Positions 1 to 5,594 of a stretch of DNA of 18,433 bases are shown here, in pieces; within the stretch, counting starts at the first letter, position 1, and the number at the start of each line of letters is the position of its first letter. Source of the DNA: Candidatus Ryanbacteria bacterium RIFCSPLOWO2_12_FULL_47_9c (GTDB taxonomy: Bacteria; Patescibacteriota; Minisyncoccia; Ryanbacterales; GWA2-47-10b); the NCBI GenBank assembly GCA_001821795.1, contig MHOB01000026.1, positions 1-18,433 of the forward strand, read 5' to 3'. The position numbers and the translations under genes are program-made. The notes below the pieces were generated by a model that saw nothing but the letters and a program-made list of their open reading frames with translations, did not search any database and was not told the origin of the DNA.

Positions 1-247
1 TAGCGGTAAGGCCCTTTCTTCGCGCGATTTCGTATAAAATAATATTTCCGATTGTATTGCCAAGCGCGCCTACAAACGCAACGCCGTAAAAATTAAAAAA
101 TCCCCGTGAAATAAAAAATCCTGCAACAATATAGAGAATCTGACTTGAGGGAAAACTGACAAAACCGTTAACTATCATTAAACCAAAAATACCAAGGTAC
201 CCGCCCGCCACGATAATTTCTTCAACAGGAAATTCATTCATAATCAT
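1..247 (-). CDS. DedA/SNARE-associated family membrane protein, partial (N-terminal ~80 residues)
   Basis: Only the first ~82 codons are in the window; the 3' part runs off the left edge. The visible part has a short acidic N-terminus, a hydrophobic segment containing GYLGIFGLMIVNG, a PSSQI motif, a second hydrophobic segment, then GALGNTIGNIILYEIARRKG. The Gly/Asn-rich GN..GN..LY pattern and the re-entrant P-S motif are typical of DedA proteins, integral inner-membrane proteins linked to lipid-carrier (undecaprenyl-phosphate/phospholipid) translocation and membrane homeostasis. Two in-frame ATGs exist (247 and 241) and neither has a good Shine-Dalgarno (SD). The start overlaps the end of a 78-aa ORF, so translation is probably coupled. 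The family call is from motifs; the substrate is unknown. Confidence 0.78.
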   Translation of the reverse strand, partial: MIMNEFPVEEIIVAGGYLGIFGLMIVNGFVSFPSSQILYIVAGFFISRGFFNFYGVAFVGALGNTIGNIILYEIARRKGLTA

Positions 248-470
248 CAACAACAGAAAACAAAGACAACAAAAAACCCGAGGTCATGGCTTCTCTTTCG
301 TTGATTTTCCGAAAGCACTGCGCCTCCTCGGGCTCAAGCACCTGGTAAGGCCCTTTTTCGCCCCACGCCGCGCGGGCGTGCGTCGTTATAATCCTTATGA
401 AATTGTATATCAAAGCGCACTCTCTTTTCTTCTCAAACAAATATCGGGTACGATCTTCCGGCACCCTCAA
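234..470 (-). CDS. Small hypothetical protein (up to 78 aa)
   Basis: Open frame of 78 codons ending in TGA inside the first codons of the DedA-like gene. No ATG lies near its 5' end: the frame opens with TTG (470), with GTG at 464. The product is charged, with EKKRECALIYNFIRII and a Glu-rich stretch LEPEEAQCFRKINEREA, and composition looks like real coding sequence rather than a shadow. I do not recognise it. The 5' end overlaps a 50-codon ORF in another frame (433-585). A +1 shift near the GTT-TGA at the end of that ORF would join the two, so this could be one frameshifted gene, a recoded gene, or an independent gene with a non-ATG start. Start position uncertain. Confidence 0.4.
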   Translation of the reverse strand: MRVPEDRTRYLFEKKRECALIYNFIRIITTHARAAWGEKGPYQVLEPEEAQCFRKINEREAMTSGFLLSLFSVVDDYE

Positions 471-585
471 GGAATATCGGAATCAGCACCCCTATCCGCG
501 ATAGCCCATACGCTGGGTGGACTACACCGGACCGACATTCGGTTGGTTGGCCTGTAATGCCGGCGGGTTGACCGCTCCCCGCCAT
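433..585 (-). CDS. Possible 50-aa leader ORF in a structured RNA
   Basis: An ATG at 585 opens a 50-codon frame ending in TGA at 433. An AGGAG lies 12 nt upstream, longer than ideal, and a strong promoter lies just upstream of that. The peptide is rich in Gly, Pro and Ser (it begins MAGSGQPAGITGQP) and does not look like a folded domain. The DNA beneath it is dominated by hairpins, so the region may act as RNA rather than protein. It overlaps the start of the 78-aa frame. Reported as a possible leader peptide only. Confidence 0.25.
   Translation of the reverse strand: MAGSGQPAGITGQPTECRSGVVHPAYGLSRIGVLIPIFLEGAGRSYPIFV
492..583 (-). ncRNA. Chain of four short perfect hairpins in a transcript leader
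   Basis: Plus-strand coordinates of the arms: 562-567 with 578-583 (GGCGGG/CCCGCC); 531-535 with 539-543 (ACCGA/TCGGT); 505-508 with 514-517 (CCCA/TGGG); 492-496 with 500-504 (CTATC/GATAG). The last two hairpins abut with no gap. All lie downstream of the promoter at 609-639 and upstream of the small ORF and DedA-like gene, so they would form in the 5' part of that transcript. I do not recognise a known riboswitch or ncRNA family. A regulatory leader is inferred from structure only. Confidence 0.35.
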
Positions 586-608
586 ATTTTTTTTATTCTC
601 CTACATTC

Positions 609-639
609 ATTATAACGCCTCCGTCAAGAGGAAAGTCAA
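609..639 (-). promoter_or_regulatory. Sigma70-type promoter for the DedA-side transcript
   Basis: Reading the minus strand: TTGACT (639-634), 19-nt spacer, perfect TATAAT (614-609). Predicted start near 602, just before the hairpin-rich leader. The spacer is slightly long but both boxes are strong. Confidence 0.65.
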
Positions 640-700
640 GTAAAATAGTGAATAAGATGTGACAAACCTTTGGAAAAAGTGTGATGATCGTGTTTGAAAA

Positions 701-1108
701 CTAACGGCACTCTGGAATTATGTCAGACGGAAATGATTGGGCAATAAGTAGTCCGCACGGCGTAGCGCCCCGCCCTTCGGAAACAAGTGTCCATTTCCCC
801 TCGCGCTTTGCGGCAAACCAAATGCCTCCCCCGTCTTCATCAATGAATGACGCGCTCCCGCGCGCGTAAGAACCATTGTTCCCCGTGGTTAAAACCGTAA
901 CCGCCCCAAGGGCTTTGTTATATTTCCGCGCAATAGCACTCGCTATGCGTATATCATCCCCCGCCCCAGCCGGCACGCGCGCATCTTCCATGATCAGGAC
1001 ATCCGCACCCCGCTCCTGCTCAACATCTTTTTGCGGCACAAAAAGATAAGCAAGCATTACGATAATCAGGATAACGATAGCGAGGAAAATTATTTTACGC
1101 AGATTCAT
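701..1108 (-). CDS. Single-TM membrane-anchored protein of unknown function (135 aa)
   Basis: An N-terminal hydrophobic segment (about residues 5-24) follows a short basic start (MNLRK), predicting a signal anchor with the rest outside the membrane. The exported part contains NNGSYARGSASF, a Gly-rich GGGIWFAAKREGKW block, then ATPCG and a C-terminal FPSDIIPEC with two cysteines that could pair. I recall similar YARG…GGGxWxAAK…GKW blocks in other Patescibacteria proteins but know no function. The ATG at 1108 is chosen over the TTG at 1111 because it overlaps the upstream stop as TGATG, a coupling arrangement. It is the second gene of a two-gene unit whose first member is also membrane anchored. 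Confidence 0.72.
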   Translation of the reverse strand: MNLRKIIFLAIVILIIVMLAYLFVPQKDVEQERGADVLIMEDARVPAGAGDDIRIASAIARKYNKALGAVTVLTTGNNGSYARGSASFIDEDGGGIWFAAKREGKWTLVSEGRGATPCGLLIAQSFPSDIIPECR

Positions 1109-1599
1109 CAACGCAATAAAAGGGTTTGTATAAGCGTATCAATCGTCCCAGTATTCACGACGACTATTTGATTACGACTTGCAACATTACTCAAAAGCAT
1201 CTCCATCCCGTTTGGCGAAATTGCCGCCTCTGCAGAATGTATCGGTCCACCAGTACTCCTGCGGACAAAAGAAAGTGTGCCAGAATCGCCCAACTGATAG
1301 ACCCCCTGGAACGCCTCAACACCGTCAAAGTCAGACGCTCTCAATCCTGGAAAAACACTCAAAAACATATCCGGGGTAAAACCCTCGATTGGTTGGCCGT
1401 TTTTTTTAACAACCTCGGTTTGAAGTTTACGCGAAAAATATTCAACAAATTGCGTATCATACCGGTCAGAAACTGAAGAAGAAACACCACTACTTGGAGT
1501 ATCCTCTGGATTGCTTCTGTAGTAGGTGATCAGAAAATATCCGCCCCCGACAAGAACAACAAGAAGAATAAGATATAAAATGGGCTTCGCTCTATCCAT
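1108..1599 (-). CDS. Single-TM membrane-anchored protein of unknown function (163 aa)
   Basis: Starts MDRAKP, then a hydrophobic helix (about residues 6-25, LYLILLVVLVGGGYFLITYY), a Ser/Pro-rich linker and an extracytoplasmic domain of ~120 residues. Recognisable patches are FTPDMFLSVFPGL, FDGVEAFQGVY and GGPIHSAEAAISPNGMEMLLSNV. I do not recognise the family. The ATG at 1599 is preferred over an in-frame TTG at 1635 because that TTG is part of a -35 box and the -10 box ends 7 nt before the ATG. A CAGGAG also lies upstream, but it sits in the promoter spacer. The stop overlaps the next gene's ATG by one base, so the two products are probably made together. Confidence 0.72.
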   Translation of the reverse strand: MDRAKPILYLILLVVLVGGGYFLITYYRSNPEDTPSSGVSSSVSDRYDTQFVEYFSRKLQTEVVKKNGQPIEGFTPDMFLSVFPGLRASDFDGVEAFQGVYQLGDSGTLSFVRRSTGGPIHSAEAAISPNGMEMLLSNVASRNQIVVVNTGTIDTLIQTLLLR

Positions 1600-1606
1600 G
1601 CTTCTT

Positions 1607-1635
1607 ATGATACTCCTGCCCGCAATCTCTGCCAA
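1607..1635 (-). promoter_or_regulatory. Promoter of the two-gene membrane-protein unit, probably leaderless
   Basis: Minus strand: TTGGCA (1635-1630), 17-nt spacer, TATCAT (1612-1607), then 7 nt to the ATG at 1599. A start 6-7 nt after the -10 would fall on or next to the A of ATG. Confidence 0.5.
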
Positions 1636-1654
1636 TGTGGATAATCGCCGCCGC

Positions 1655-1683
1655 TTGCATTTTCAGAAACCCTGTTCTATGAA
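1655..1683 (+). promoter_or_regulatory. Weak candidate promoter for the zinc-ribbon membrane protein
   Basis: TTGCAT (1655-1660), 17-nt spacer, TATGAA (1678-1683), followed by a short leader with a strong SD. The -10 box is poor. The position fits a divergent arrangement with the minus-strand unit starting at 1599. Confidence 0.3.
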
Positions 1684-1710
1684 TGGAAAAAAGACAGAAG
1701 GAGGTCCCTC

Positions 1711-2049
1711 ATGACGGAAATGCTCCCGCTCGGTCTCGCGGGCTTTCTACTTATCAACGCAACGCTCGTCGCATTCCTGGTCGTCAGAAGAGTACGCCAA
1801 AGGGGTTACGAACAGGTGCAATGCGAGTTCTGCAATCGTTCCTTCAGACAAAGCGCGATGCAGCGCTTCACGCTTTCTCCGCCTAAAGACTGCCCCATGT
1901 GCAAAGGATCCGGGTACAACATGCCCGTACGAATATACCACGACAGCGGTTTTCACGGATTACCACCGCTCTGTACATGGTGCAGAGTCCGCTACGCATG
2001 CGGGGACTGTGCCGCGCACATCGCAGAACAACACTATTACCCCGCATAA
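1711..2049 (+). CDS. Membrane-anchored protein with paired zinc-ribbon CxxC knuckles (112 aa)
   Basis: Start is clear: an AAGGAGGT SD lies 6 nt before the ATG. Residues 5-25 form one TM segment, followed by a basic stretch (RRVRQR) that would keep the remainder cytoplasmic. The soluble part has four CxxC pairs: C38/C41, C61/C64, C88/C91 and C97/C100, plus H103 and H108. That is enough ligands for two zinc sites. The first half (CEFC…CPMCKGSG) resembles DnaJ-type or zinc-ribbon knuckles. Target unknown; a nucleic-acid or protein-interaction role is inference only. It is monocistronic, with a terminator hairpin beginning within its last codons. Confidence 0.75.
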   Translation: MTEMLPLGLAGFLLINATLVAFLVVRRVRQRGYEQVQCEFCNRSFRQSAMQRFTLSPPKDCPMCKGSGYNMPVRIYHDSGFHGLPPLCTWCRVRYACGDCAAHIAEQHYYPA

Positions 2050-2079
2050 CTCTGCTCACGAGATGCGGGATTTTTGTTT
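2041..2079 (+). terminator. Rho-independent terminator after the zinc-ribbon gene
   Basis: Stem CCCGCA (2041-2046) with TGCGGG (2064-2069), then ATTTTTGTTT. The left arm overlaps the final codons and the stop. Confidence 0.65.
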
Positions 2080-2108
2080 AAAGGTAGTAGCGGCATTGTA
2101 AACGGTGC

Positions 2109-2138
2109 TTGACTATTTTTACAAACGCGTACAATAAT
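2109..2138 (+). promoter_or_regulatory. Promoter of the matrixin-like peptidase, probably leaderless
   Basis: TTGACT (2109-2114), 18-nt spacer, AATAAT (2133-2138), then 6 nt to the ATG at 2145. An overlapping alternative -10 is TACAAT (2130-2135, 15-nt spacer). No SD precedes the ATG. Confidence 0.55.
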
Positions 2139-2144
2139 ACATAT

Positions 2145-2969
2145 ATGAACAAAATTAAATTCGCATCTATAATTACGGCTGTGGCGCTTGCCACAAGTAT
2201 TGGCGCGGTGGCGGCAAAACCTGATGAGAAGGAGCCAAAACAGCATTTTCGGCTTCCGGAAAATGCCGTCGAAATAGAGCCAAACGTTTTTGCGCTTGGC
2301 ACGGCGCGCGACACGGATGGCTCGCTTGTCGAGGGATACGCTTTTGTCCACCCTAAATACGAAAACGGTAAATATGGAAAAGGTAGCGGGCCGAAGGGCG
2401 GCGGGACCACGTGCTATGCATTTCTCGCATCGGGCGCCAAATGGAAATCAGTTGAGCCCTATCTCTTCAACCCAGCAAACACTGATAGTTTCGACGAAGC
2501 AACAGCGGCATTGCAGCTTGCCGCTGGAATCACTGAATGGGAGAAAAATGTTTCACCTGATATTATCAGCGCGGGGACAGTTACGTCCGACCCGTTGAGC
2601 GCAGAGTCGGTCACGCCTGACGGCCTCAACGAAGTATTTTTCGCACAGCTTGATGATACAAGCACAATCGCTGTCACAATCACATGGGGCGTCTTTGGGG
2701 GGCCACCGCAAAATCGCAAACTCGTCGAATGGGATATGGTTTTCAACGATCCTGACTACGCGTGGGGCGATGTTGTCGCCACCGGCAACACTGCGCTGAT
2801 GGATTTTCAAAATATCGCAACGCACGAGTTGGGCCATGCTATCGGCATGGGACACCCGAGCGATTCATGCGTTGAAGAAACCATGTATCGCTTCGGCTCA
2901 AACGGCGAAATCAAAAAGCGCGATCTCAACACAGGCGACATCGCTGGCATCAAGAAGTTGTATCAGTAA
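2145..2969 (+). CDS. Secreted matrixin-type (M10-like) zinc metallopeptidase
   Basis: 274 aa from the ATG at 2145. The frame extends 12 codons upstream to a TTG, but that TTG is the -35 box, so the ATG is the start. The N-terminus is a Sec signal peptide: basic start, hydrophobic core SIITAVALATSIGAVA, AxA-type cleavage near residue 23-24. The catalytic motif HELGHAIGMGHP is at 227-238, giving zinc ligands H227, H231 and H237, catalytic E228 and a Met-turn at M247 (ETMYRFG). The C-terminus GDIAGIKKLYQ is typical of matrixin-like domains. There is no obvious cysteine-switch propeptide. It would act outside the cell or in the envelope; substrate unknown. It stands alone, convergent with the MbfA-like gene (15 nt between ends). 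Confidence 0.88.
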   Translation: MNKIKFASIITAVALATSIGAVAAKPDEKEPKQHFRLPENAVEIEPNVFALGTARDTDGSLVEGYAFVHPKYENGKYGKGSGPKGGGTTCYAFLASGAKWKSVEPYLFNPANTDSFDEATAALQLAAGITEWEKNVSPDIISAGTVTSDPLSAESVTPDGLNEVFFAQLDDTSTIAVTITWGVFGGPPQNRKLVEWDMVFNDPDYAWGDVVATGNTALMDFQNIATHELGHAIGMGHPSDSCVEETMYRFGSNGEIKKRDLNTGDIAGIKKLYQ

Positions 2970-2984
2970 ATTTCTTCACTAAAA

Positions 2985-3968
2985 TTATATCGCAATTCCG
3001 AGCGCGCTTTTTGCAAGCACGCCGATTGCAGTTGTTACCAACACCGCCGCGGCAATAATACCAAGATTTATCGCAATGCGCCTACGCACATTCATACCTG
3101 AAAGAAACGCAATAACCGCCGAAACAATTACAATCAAAATACCACTGGCGAGCACTGGATAAAATGCGTTCCCTGCTCCCAGAAACACGGGCAGTATCGG
3201 CACCATCGCACCAAAGAAATAAGCAACGCCGACAATCATTGCTGATTCAAGCGGATATCGTGCCTCGCTACTGCCGCCAAGGACATCCCGTGCGGAGCTC
3301 AAGAATTTTTCTTTCCCCTCCTCGGTGCGCCGCACCTCGGCCTCGGAGCTTGAGGCCGCAAATGCGCCCGCCGCCATAGACAAAGCCCCCGCAACCGCAA
3401 CTGTTAGTCCGGCTGCAAGCACCAATGATATTGACTCAAACGCGGCAAAAAATCCGCTTACCGCGCCCAAAATTTCCACGAGCCCGTCGTTGAAACCGAG
3501 AAAGATATTGCGGATGCGCTCGGGATTAATTTTTTTTGAGATTGCGTCGCTCACTACTTGATCCTCATGGCGAAACTCGTCGTCAAGCACCGAATGCACG
3601 GCCTTACCAAGAGCATCGTCGCGATAAAACTCCCACACGCCCAGATATTTCCGCACGCCGGTTACTTCGAGCGCCTCAAGTATCAAATGTGCCGCGCGCT
3701 CACCAAAAATGCGCACGGCAAGCACAAGCGTCGCAAGTTTTACGTGCCGGCCAAAATCGAGTTTCTCAATTTTCATTTCGAAAAATTCCTGCCAAAACAC
3801 ATAGTGCCTGGTCTCGATCGGAATCAATTCATCAAATATCGTCTTGAGCGAACCCGAAGAAAAAACGGAAAGTTTTTTATAAACCGTAAGATCAAACAGT
3901 TCATCCAAGATAAGCCGCCGCGCGAGCTTTTTTGTATACTTTTTTTGATCGGTCACACAAAAAAGCAT
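2985..3968 (-). CDS. Ferritin-like/VIT1 fusion, MbfA-type iron (or Mn) transporter
   Basis: About 327 aa from the ATG at 3968. Residues ~10-140 form a ferritin/rubrerythrin-like four-helix domain with a plausible di-iron set: E23, E52-x2-H55, E90 and/or E98, E131-x2-H134. From ~150 follows a VIT1/CCC1 membrane domain starting RNIFLGFNDGLVEILGAVSG, with about five TM segments. In alphaproteobacterial MbfA/Er-VIT1 proteins the same architecture exports iron from the cytoplasm and protects against iron and peroxide stress; that role is transferred by homology. The frame stays open to a GTG at 4064, but that stretch contains the upstream gene's end and its terminator, so the later ATG is preferred. 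No clear SD. The exact start remains somewhat uncertain. Confidence 0.85.
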   Translation of the reverse strand: MLFCVTDQKKYTKKLARRLILDELFDLTVYKKLSVFSSGSLKTIFDELIPIETRHYVFWQEFFEMKIEKLDFGRHVKLATLVLAVRIFGERAAHLILEALEVTGVRKYLGVWEFYRDDALGKAVHSVLDDEFRHEDQVVSDAISKKINPERIRNIFLGFNDGLVEILGAVSGFFAAFESISLVLAAGLTVAVAGALSMAAGAFAASSSEAEVRRTEEGKEKFLSSARDVLGGSSEARYPLESAMIVGVAYFFGAMVPILPVFLGAGNAFYPVLASGILIVIVSAVIAFLSGMNVRRRIAINLGIIAAAVLVTTAIGVLAKSALGIAI

Positions 3969-3992
3969 ATCACAGAGCTTTTTGTTTTGAAA

Positions 3993-4028
3993 CAAAAAAA
4001 TATCCCGTCCGCCAATTGGCGAGCGGGA
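3993..4028 (-). terminator. Rho-independent terminator of the 105-aa gene
   Basis: Outer stem TCCCG/CGGGA (4003-4007 with 4024-4028) and inner stem from the palindrome CGCCAATTGGCG (4010-4021). On the minus strand it is followed by ATATTTTTTTG. It lies between the 105-aa gene and the MbfA-like gene and separates their transcription. Confidence 0.75.
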
Positions 4029-4036
4029 ACCAACGA

Positions 4037-4354
4037 TTACGGCGCGGGCGCGCCGTTGTACCACCGGCCGCGCAACACGGCGGAGTAGCCCACGAGAAAG
4101 TGCGACAACGCGTGGTCCAGAATGATGCCACGGCTGTTCGAGTAGCGAACAAGATGATAGAGAACCTGGCCTACGCGGCGGGAATGTTCGCGCTTGGCCT
4201 CCTCGGAATTGTCTGGCCTGAAAGCCAGAAGTTCCTCGATACTCTCTCGAACGTTTGTGAGCATCATGTGAGGAAACTCGGCTACTTCAGAAACCAAGCG
4301 GTTACGCCTTTGGAACTCATCCACCTCGCGATGAAATTCCCAGCCATACTGCAT
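4037..4354 (-). CDS. Small soluble hypothetical protein (105 aa)
   Basis: ATG at 4354 with a strong purine-rich SD (AAGGGGGG, 3 nt away). The product is helix-rich and charged, with no signal or TM segment. Features include VDEFQRRNRLVSEVAEFPHMML, an acidic/basic patch around residues 38-60 and a C-terminal RGRWYNGAPAP tail. I do not recognise a family. It is a single-gene unit: the stop is followed within 10 nt by an intrinsic terminator, and the upstream side is a 157-nt intergenic stretch holding the previous unit's terminator. Long antisense frames exist here on the plus strand but lack start signals. Confidence 0.62.
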   Translation of the reverse strand: MQYGWEFHREVDEFQRRNRLVSEVAEFPHMMLTNVRESIEELLAFRPDNSEEAKREHSRRVGQVLYHLVRYSNSRGIILDHALSHFLVGYSAVLRGRWYNGAPAP

Positions 4355-4454
4355 TTTCCCCCCTTCCGCGGCATTAGACCGCCATTATTGACACATTACC
4401 ACGCTAGATGCATACCACTTCTAGTTTCTCATAAAACAACAAAATCCCCTGTGA

Positions 4455-4479
4455 ATAAAAAAGCCACGGATGTGGCTTT
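4455..4479 (-). terminator. Rho-independent terminator of the 114-aa/29-aa unit
   Basis: Perfect 8-bp stem AAAGCCAC/GTGGCTTT (4460-4467 with 4472-4479) with a 4-nt loop and a T-run on the minus strand. The rest of 4355-4511 shows no gene. Confidence 0.75.
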
Positions 4480-4511
4480 GTTACCTTGAGTGGTGCGCGG
4501 CGCAAAGACGC

Positions 4512-4601
4512 TTACCGTGGCCGTTCCGTTAACCATCCGGCGAGTAGAAGAAGAATGATCACGGTACCAAGCAGAAAACCCATCAGCTCGTTGTCATCCA
4601 C
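4512..4601 (-). CDS. 29-aa single-TM microprotein
   Basis: GTG start at 4601 with AGGGAG about 5 nt upstream; stop TAA at 4512. The product is an acidic N-terminus (DDNEL), one hydrophobic helix (MGFLLGTVIILLLLAGW) and a short LTERPR tail: a complete single-pass membrane microprotein. The first 19 nt overlap the end of the 114-aa gene in a different frame, so it is translationally linked to it. The terminator follows about 30 nt after the stop. Similar tiny TM proteins can act as transporter or protease regulators or as toxins; nothing in the sequence decides between these. Support is start signal, frame and hydrophobicity only. Confidence 0.55.
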   Translation of the reverse strand: MDDNELMGFLLGTVIILLLLAGWLTERPR

Positions 4602-4927
4602 GGCTTCTCCCTTCGTAAGAGCGGGCCGATTTGCGCCCGGATACGACTCTCTCTGACCTGTGTACGCGAAAACTGCAACTTCCGTACCCGTTCACGAATC
4701 GACCCCTTCCCTCGCCGCAGGAAAACCCTGAATTCGGAAAGACGCTCCCCGACTGTCTCTTTGAGCAGACCAATTTGTTTCGGCGAACACTTCCATAACG
4801 GAGCGATGCGAGTCCGCCCATTTGCCATGACCACGGGAAGAAAATTGAAAACCGTCCCTCCCTCAAGCGAAGAAACAACCCTACGTGTAAAAGGTCTCTG
4901 CACCTCTACATAATACGTCACCACCAT
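4583..4927 (-). CDS. Small basic hypothetical protein (114 aa)
   Basis: ATG at 4927 with GGGAGGTG about 4 nt upstream, preferred over an in-frame start 10 codons earlier. The product begins VVTYYVEVQRPFTRRVV, has a hydrophobic patch FNFLPVVMANGRTRIAPLW, then a strongly basic helical C-terminal half (RGKGSIRERVRKLQFSRTQVRESRIR). No TM segment and no recognised domain. The basic half could bind nucleic acid, but this is inference. The 3' end overlaps the 29-aa TM microprotein and both share one terminator. Another frame across the same DNA (4594-4878) lacks a start signal and is treated as a shadow. Confidence 0.6.
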   Translation of the reverse strand: MVVTYYVEVQRPFTRRVVSSLEGGTVFNFLPVVMANGRTRIAPLWKCSPKQIGLLKETVGERLSEFRVFLRRGKGSIRERVRKLQFSRTQVRESRIRAQIGPLLRREKPWMTTS

Positions 4928-4990
4928 CGGACACCTCCCAATGTGCGTTTGCTGCACAATATCATGTTTTTGTTTCCGATCAAACCCAAG

Positions 4991-5021
4991 AAAAAAAGCC
5001 GCCCATAAGTTTTGAGCGACT
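4991..5021 (-). terminator. Rho-independent terminator of the 127-aa gene
   Basis: Stem arms 4997-5002 and 5016-5021 (AGTCGC with GCGGCT on the minus strand, one G-U), extendable by two more pairs, followed by a run of seven T. It begins 7 nt after the stop of the 127-aa gene. Confidence 0.7.
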
Positions 5022-5027
5022 TTCGAC

Positions 5028-5411
5028 TCACTTCCCGACCGGCGGCGAGAGTCCCTGCCGACGAAGCCACCCGAGAAGACCCTCTCGAATGTGACCGGCG
5101 TCCATGTCGAGAATAAGACAGATATTCTCGAAAGAGAAAAGCCAGCGCTCGTTGCTCAACATGATCCAGCCGTAGGCTTCTTTGAAGACCTCTCTATCAG
5201 AGGGATACTGGCTGGAAGCGTATTTCATGAAACAGTCGATGCCGTCCTCAAGAACAGCAAGCATGAGTCCACGTACCCCTCGGCATCTACTCTGCCTGGT
5301 AGACGAAAAGAACTGCTCCGGCAGGAGTATGTCCGGCTCGAAAATGTCCAACCCCCGGCTGAATTTTCCGCTCCGGGTTGCTCGCTGCATTGCAAACACA
5401 GGGTCAATCAT
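5028..5411 (-). CDS. Conserved small hypothetical protein (127 aa)
   Basis: ATG at 5411; it overlaps the stop of an upstream 55-codon ORF, and no strong SD is near. The N-terminal third is basic and Arg-rich. The conserved core is LMLAVLEDGIDCFMKYAS…REVFKEAYGWIM…WLFSFENICLILDMDAGHIREGLLGWL. I recall this AVLEDAI-CF…FSFENIC-LGLD…-RGLLRW pattern from uncharacterised proteins of several bacterial phyla, including Deltaproteobacteria. The C-terminal part looks like a small helix-turn-helix-like fold, but DNA binding is not demonstrated. No signal or TM segment. It ends at an intrinsic terminator. Confidence 0.68.
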   Translation of the reverse strand: MIDPVFAMQRATRSGKFSRGLDIFEPDILLPEQFFSSTRQSRCRGVRGLMLAVLEDGIDCFMKYASSQYPSDREVFKEAYGWIMLSNERWLFSFENICLILDMDAGHIREGLLGWLRRQGLSPPVGK

Positions 5412-5571
5412 TAGTGTGTCCCACTTTCCTCGGTATTTTTTTACTTCGCTCGGTATGATCTTTTTTTACTGTAACATCTTTTACTAAGAAAAACAGCTCC
5501 GAGAAATCAAGGAACTGTTTTTCCAGCGTATGAATTACGCGAGGGGTGATGAATTTCCGGCCGCCGCACAT
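5404..5571 (-). CDS. Possible small protein (55 aa) ahead of the 127-aa gene
   Basis: An ATG at 5571 opens a 55-codon frame whose TGA stop overlaps the start of the 127-aa gene by 8 nt, typical operon spacing. The frame continues upstream into the PAP2 gene, but that part is a shadow. The product is basic with a hydrophobic middle (LDFSELFFLV). Its C-terminal codons span a 14-nt imperfect direct repeat with 20-nt period. There is only an AAGG 14 nt upstream. A TATAAT (5599-5594) lies just upstream and could give a ~16-nt leader. Either a small gene or the promoter/leader region of the 127-aa gene. Confidence 0.35.
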   Translation of the reverse strand: MCGGRKFITPRVIHTLEKQFLDFSELFFLVKDVTVKKDHTERSKKIPRKVGHTND

Positions 5572-5594
5572 GCCCTGCGATTTACCTTGAAGGA

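Noticed and set aside
1126..1476. 116-codon plus-strand frame
   Set aside because: Antisense shadow of the 163-aa membrane protein; no start signals and no recognisable protein features.
3969..4064. N-terminal extension of the MbfA-like protein to the GTG at 4064
   Set aside because: The extension covers the end and terminator of the 105-aa gene and is not ferritin-like; the ATG at 3968 is more plausible.
3558..4489. Long plus-strand open frames (176 and 185 codons) opposite the MbfA-like and 105-aa genes
   Set aside because: They are antisense to well-supported genes, have no SD or promoter, and translate to basic, low-plausibility sequence crossing a terminator hairpin.
4594..4878. 94-codon minus-strand frame in the 114-aa gene region
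   Set aside because: No SD; the 4583-4927 frame has an ideal SD at its start and couples to the downstream microprotein.
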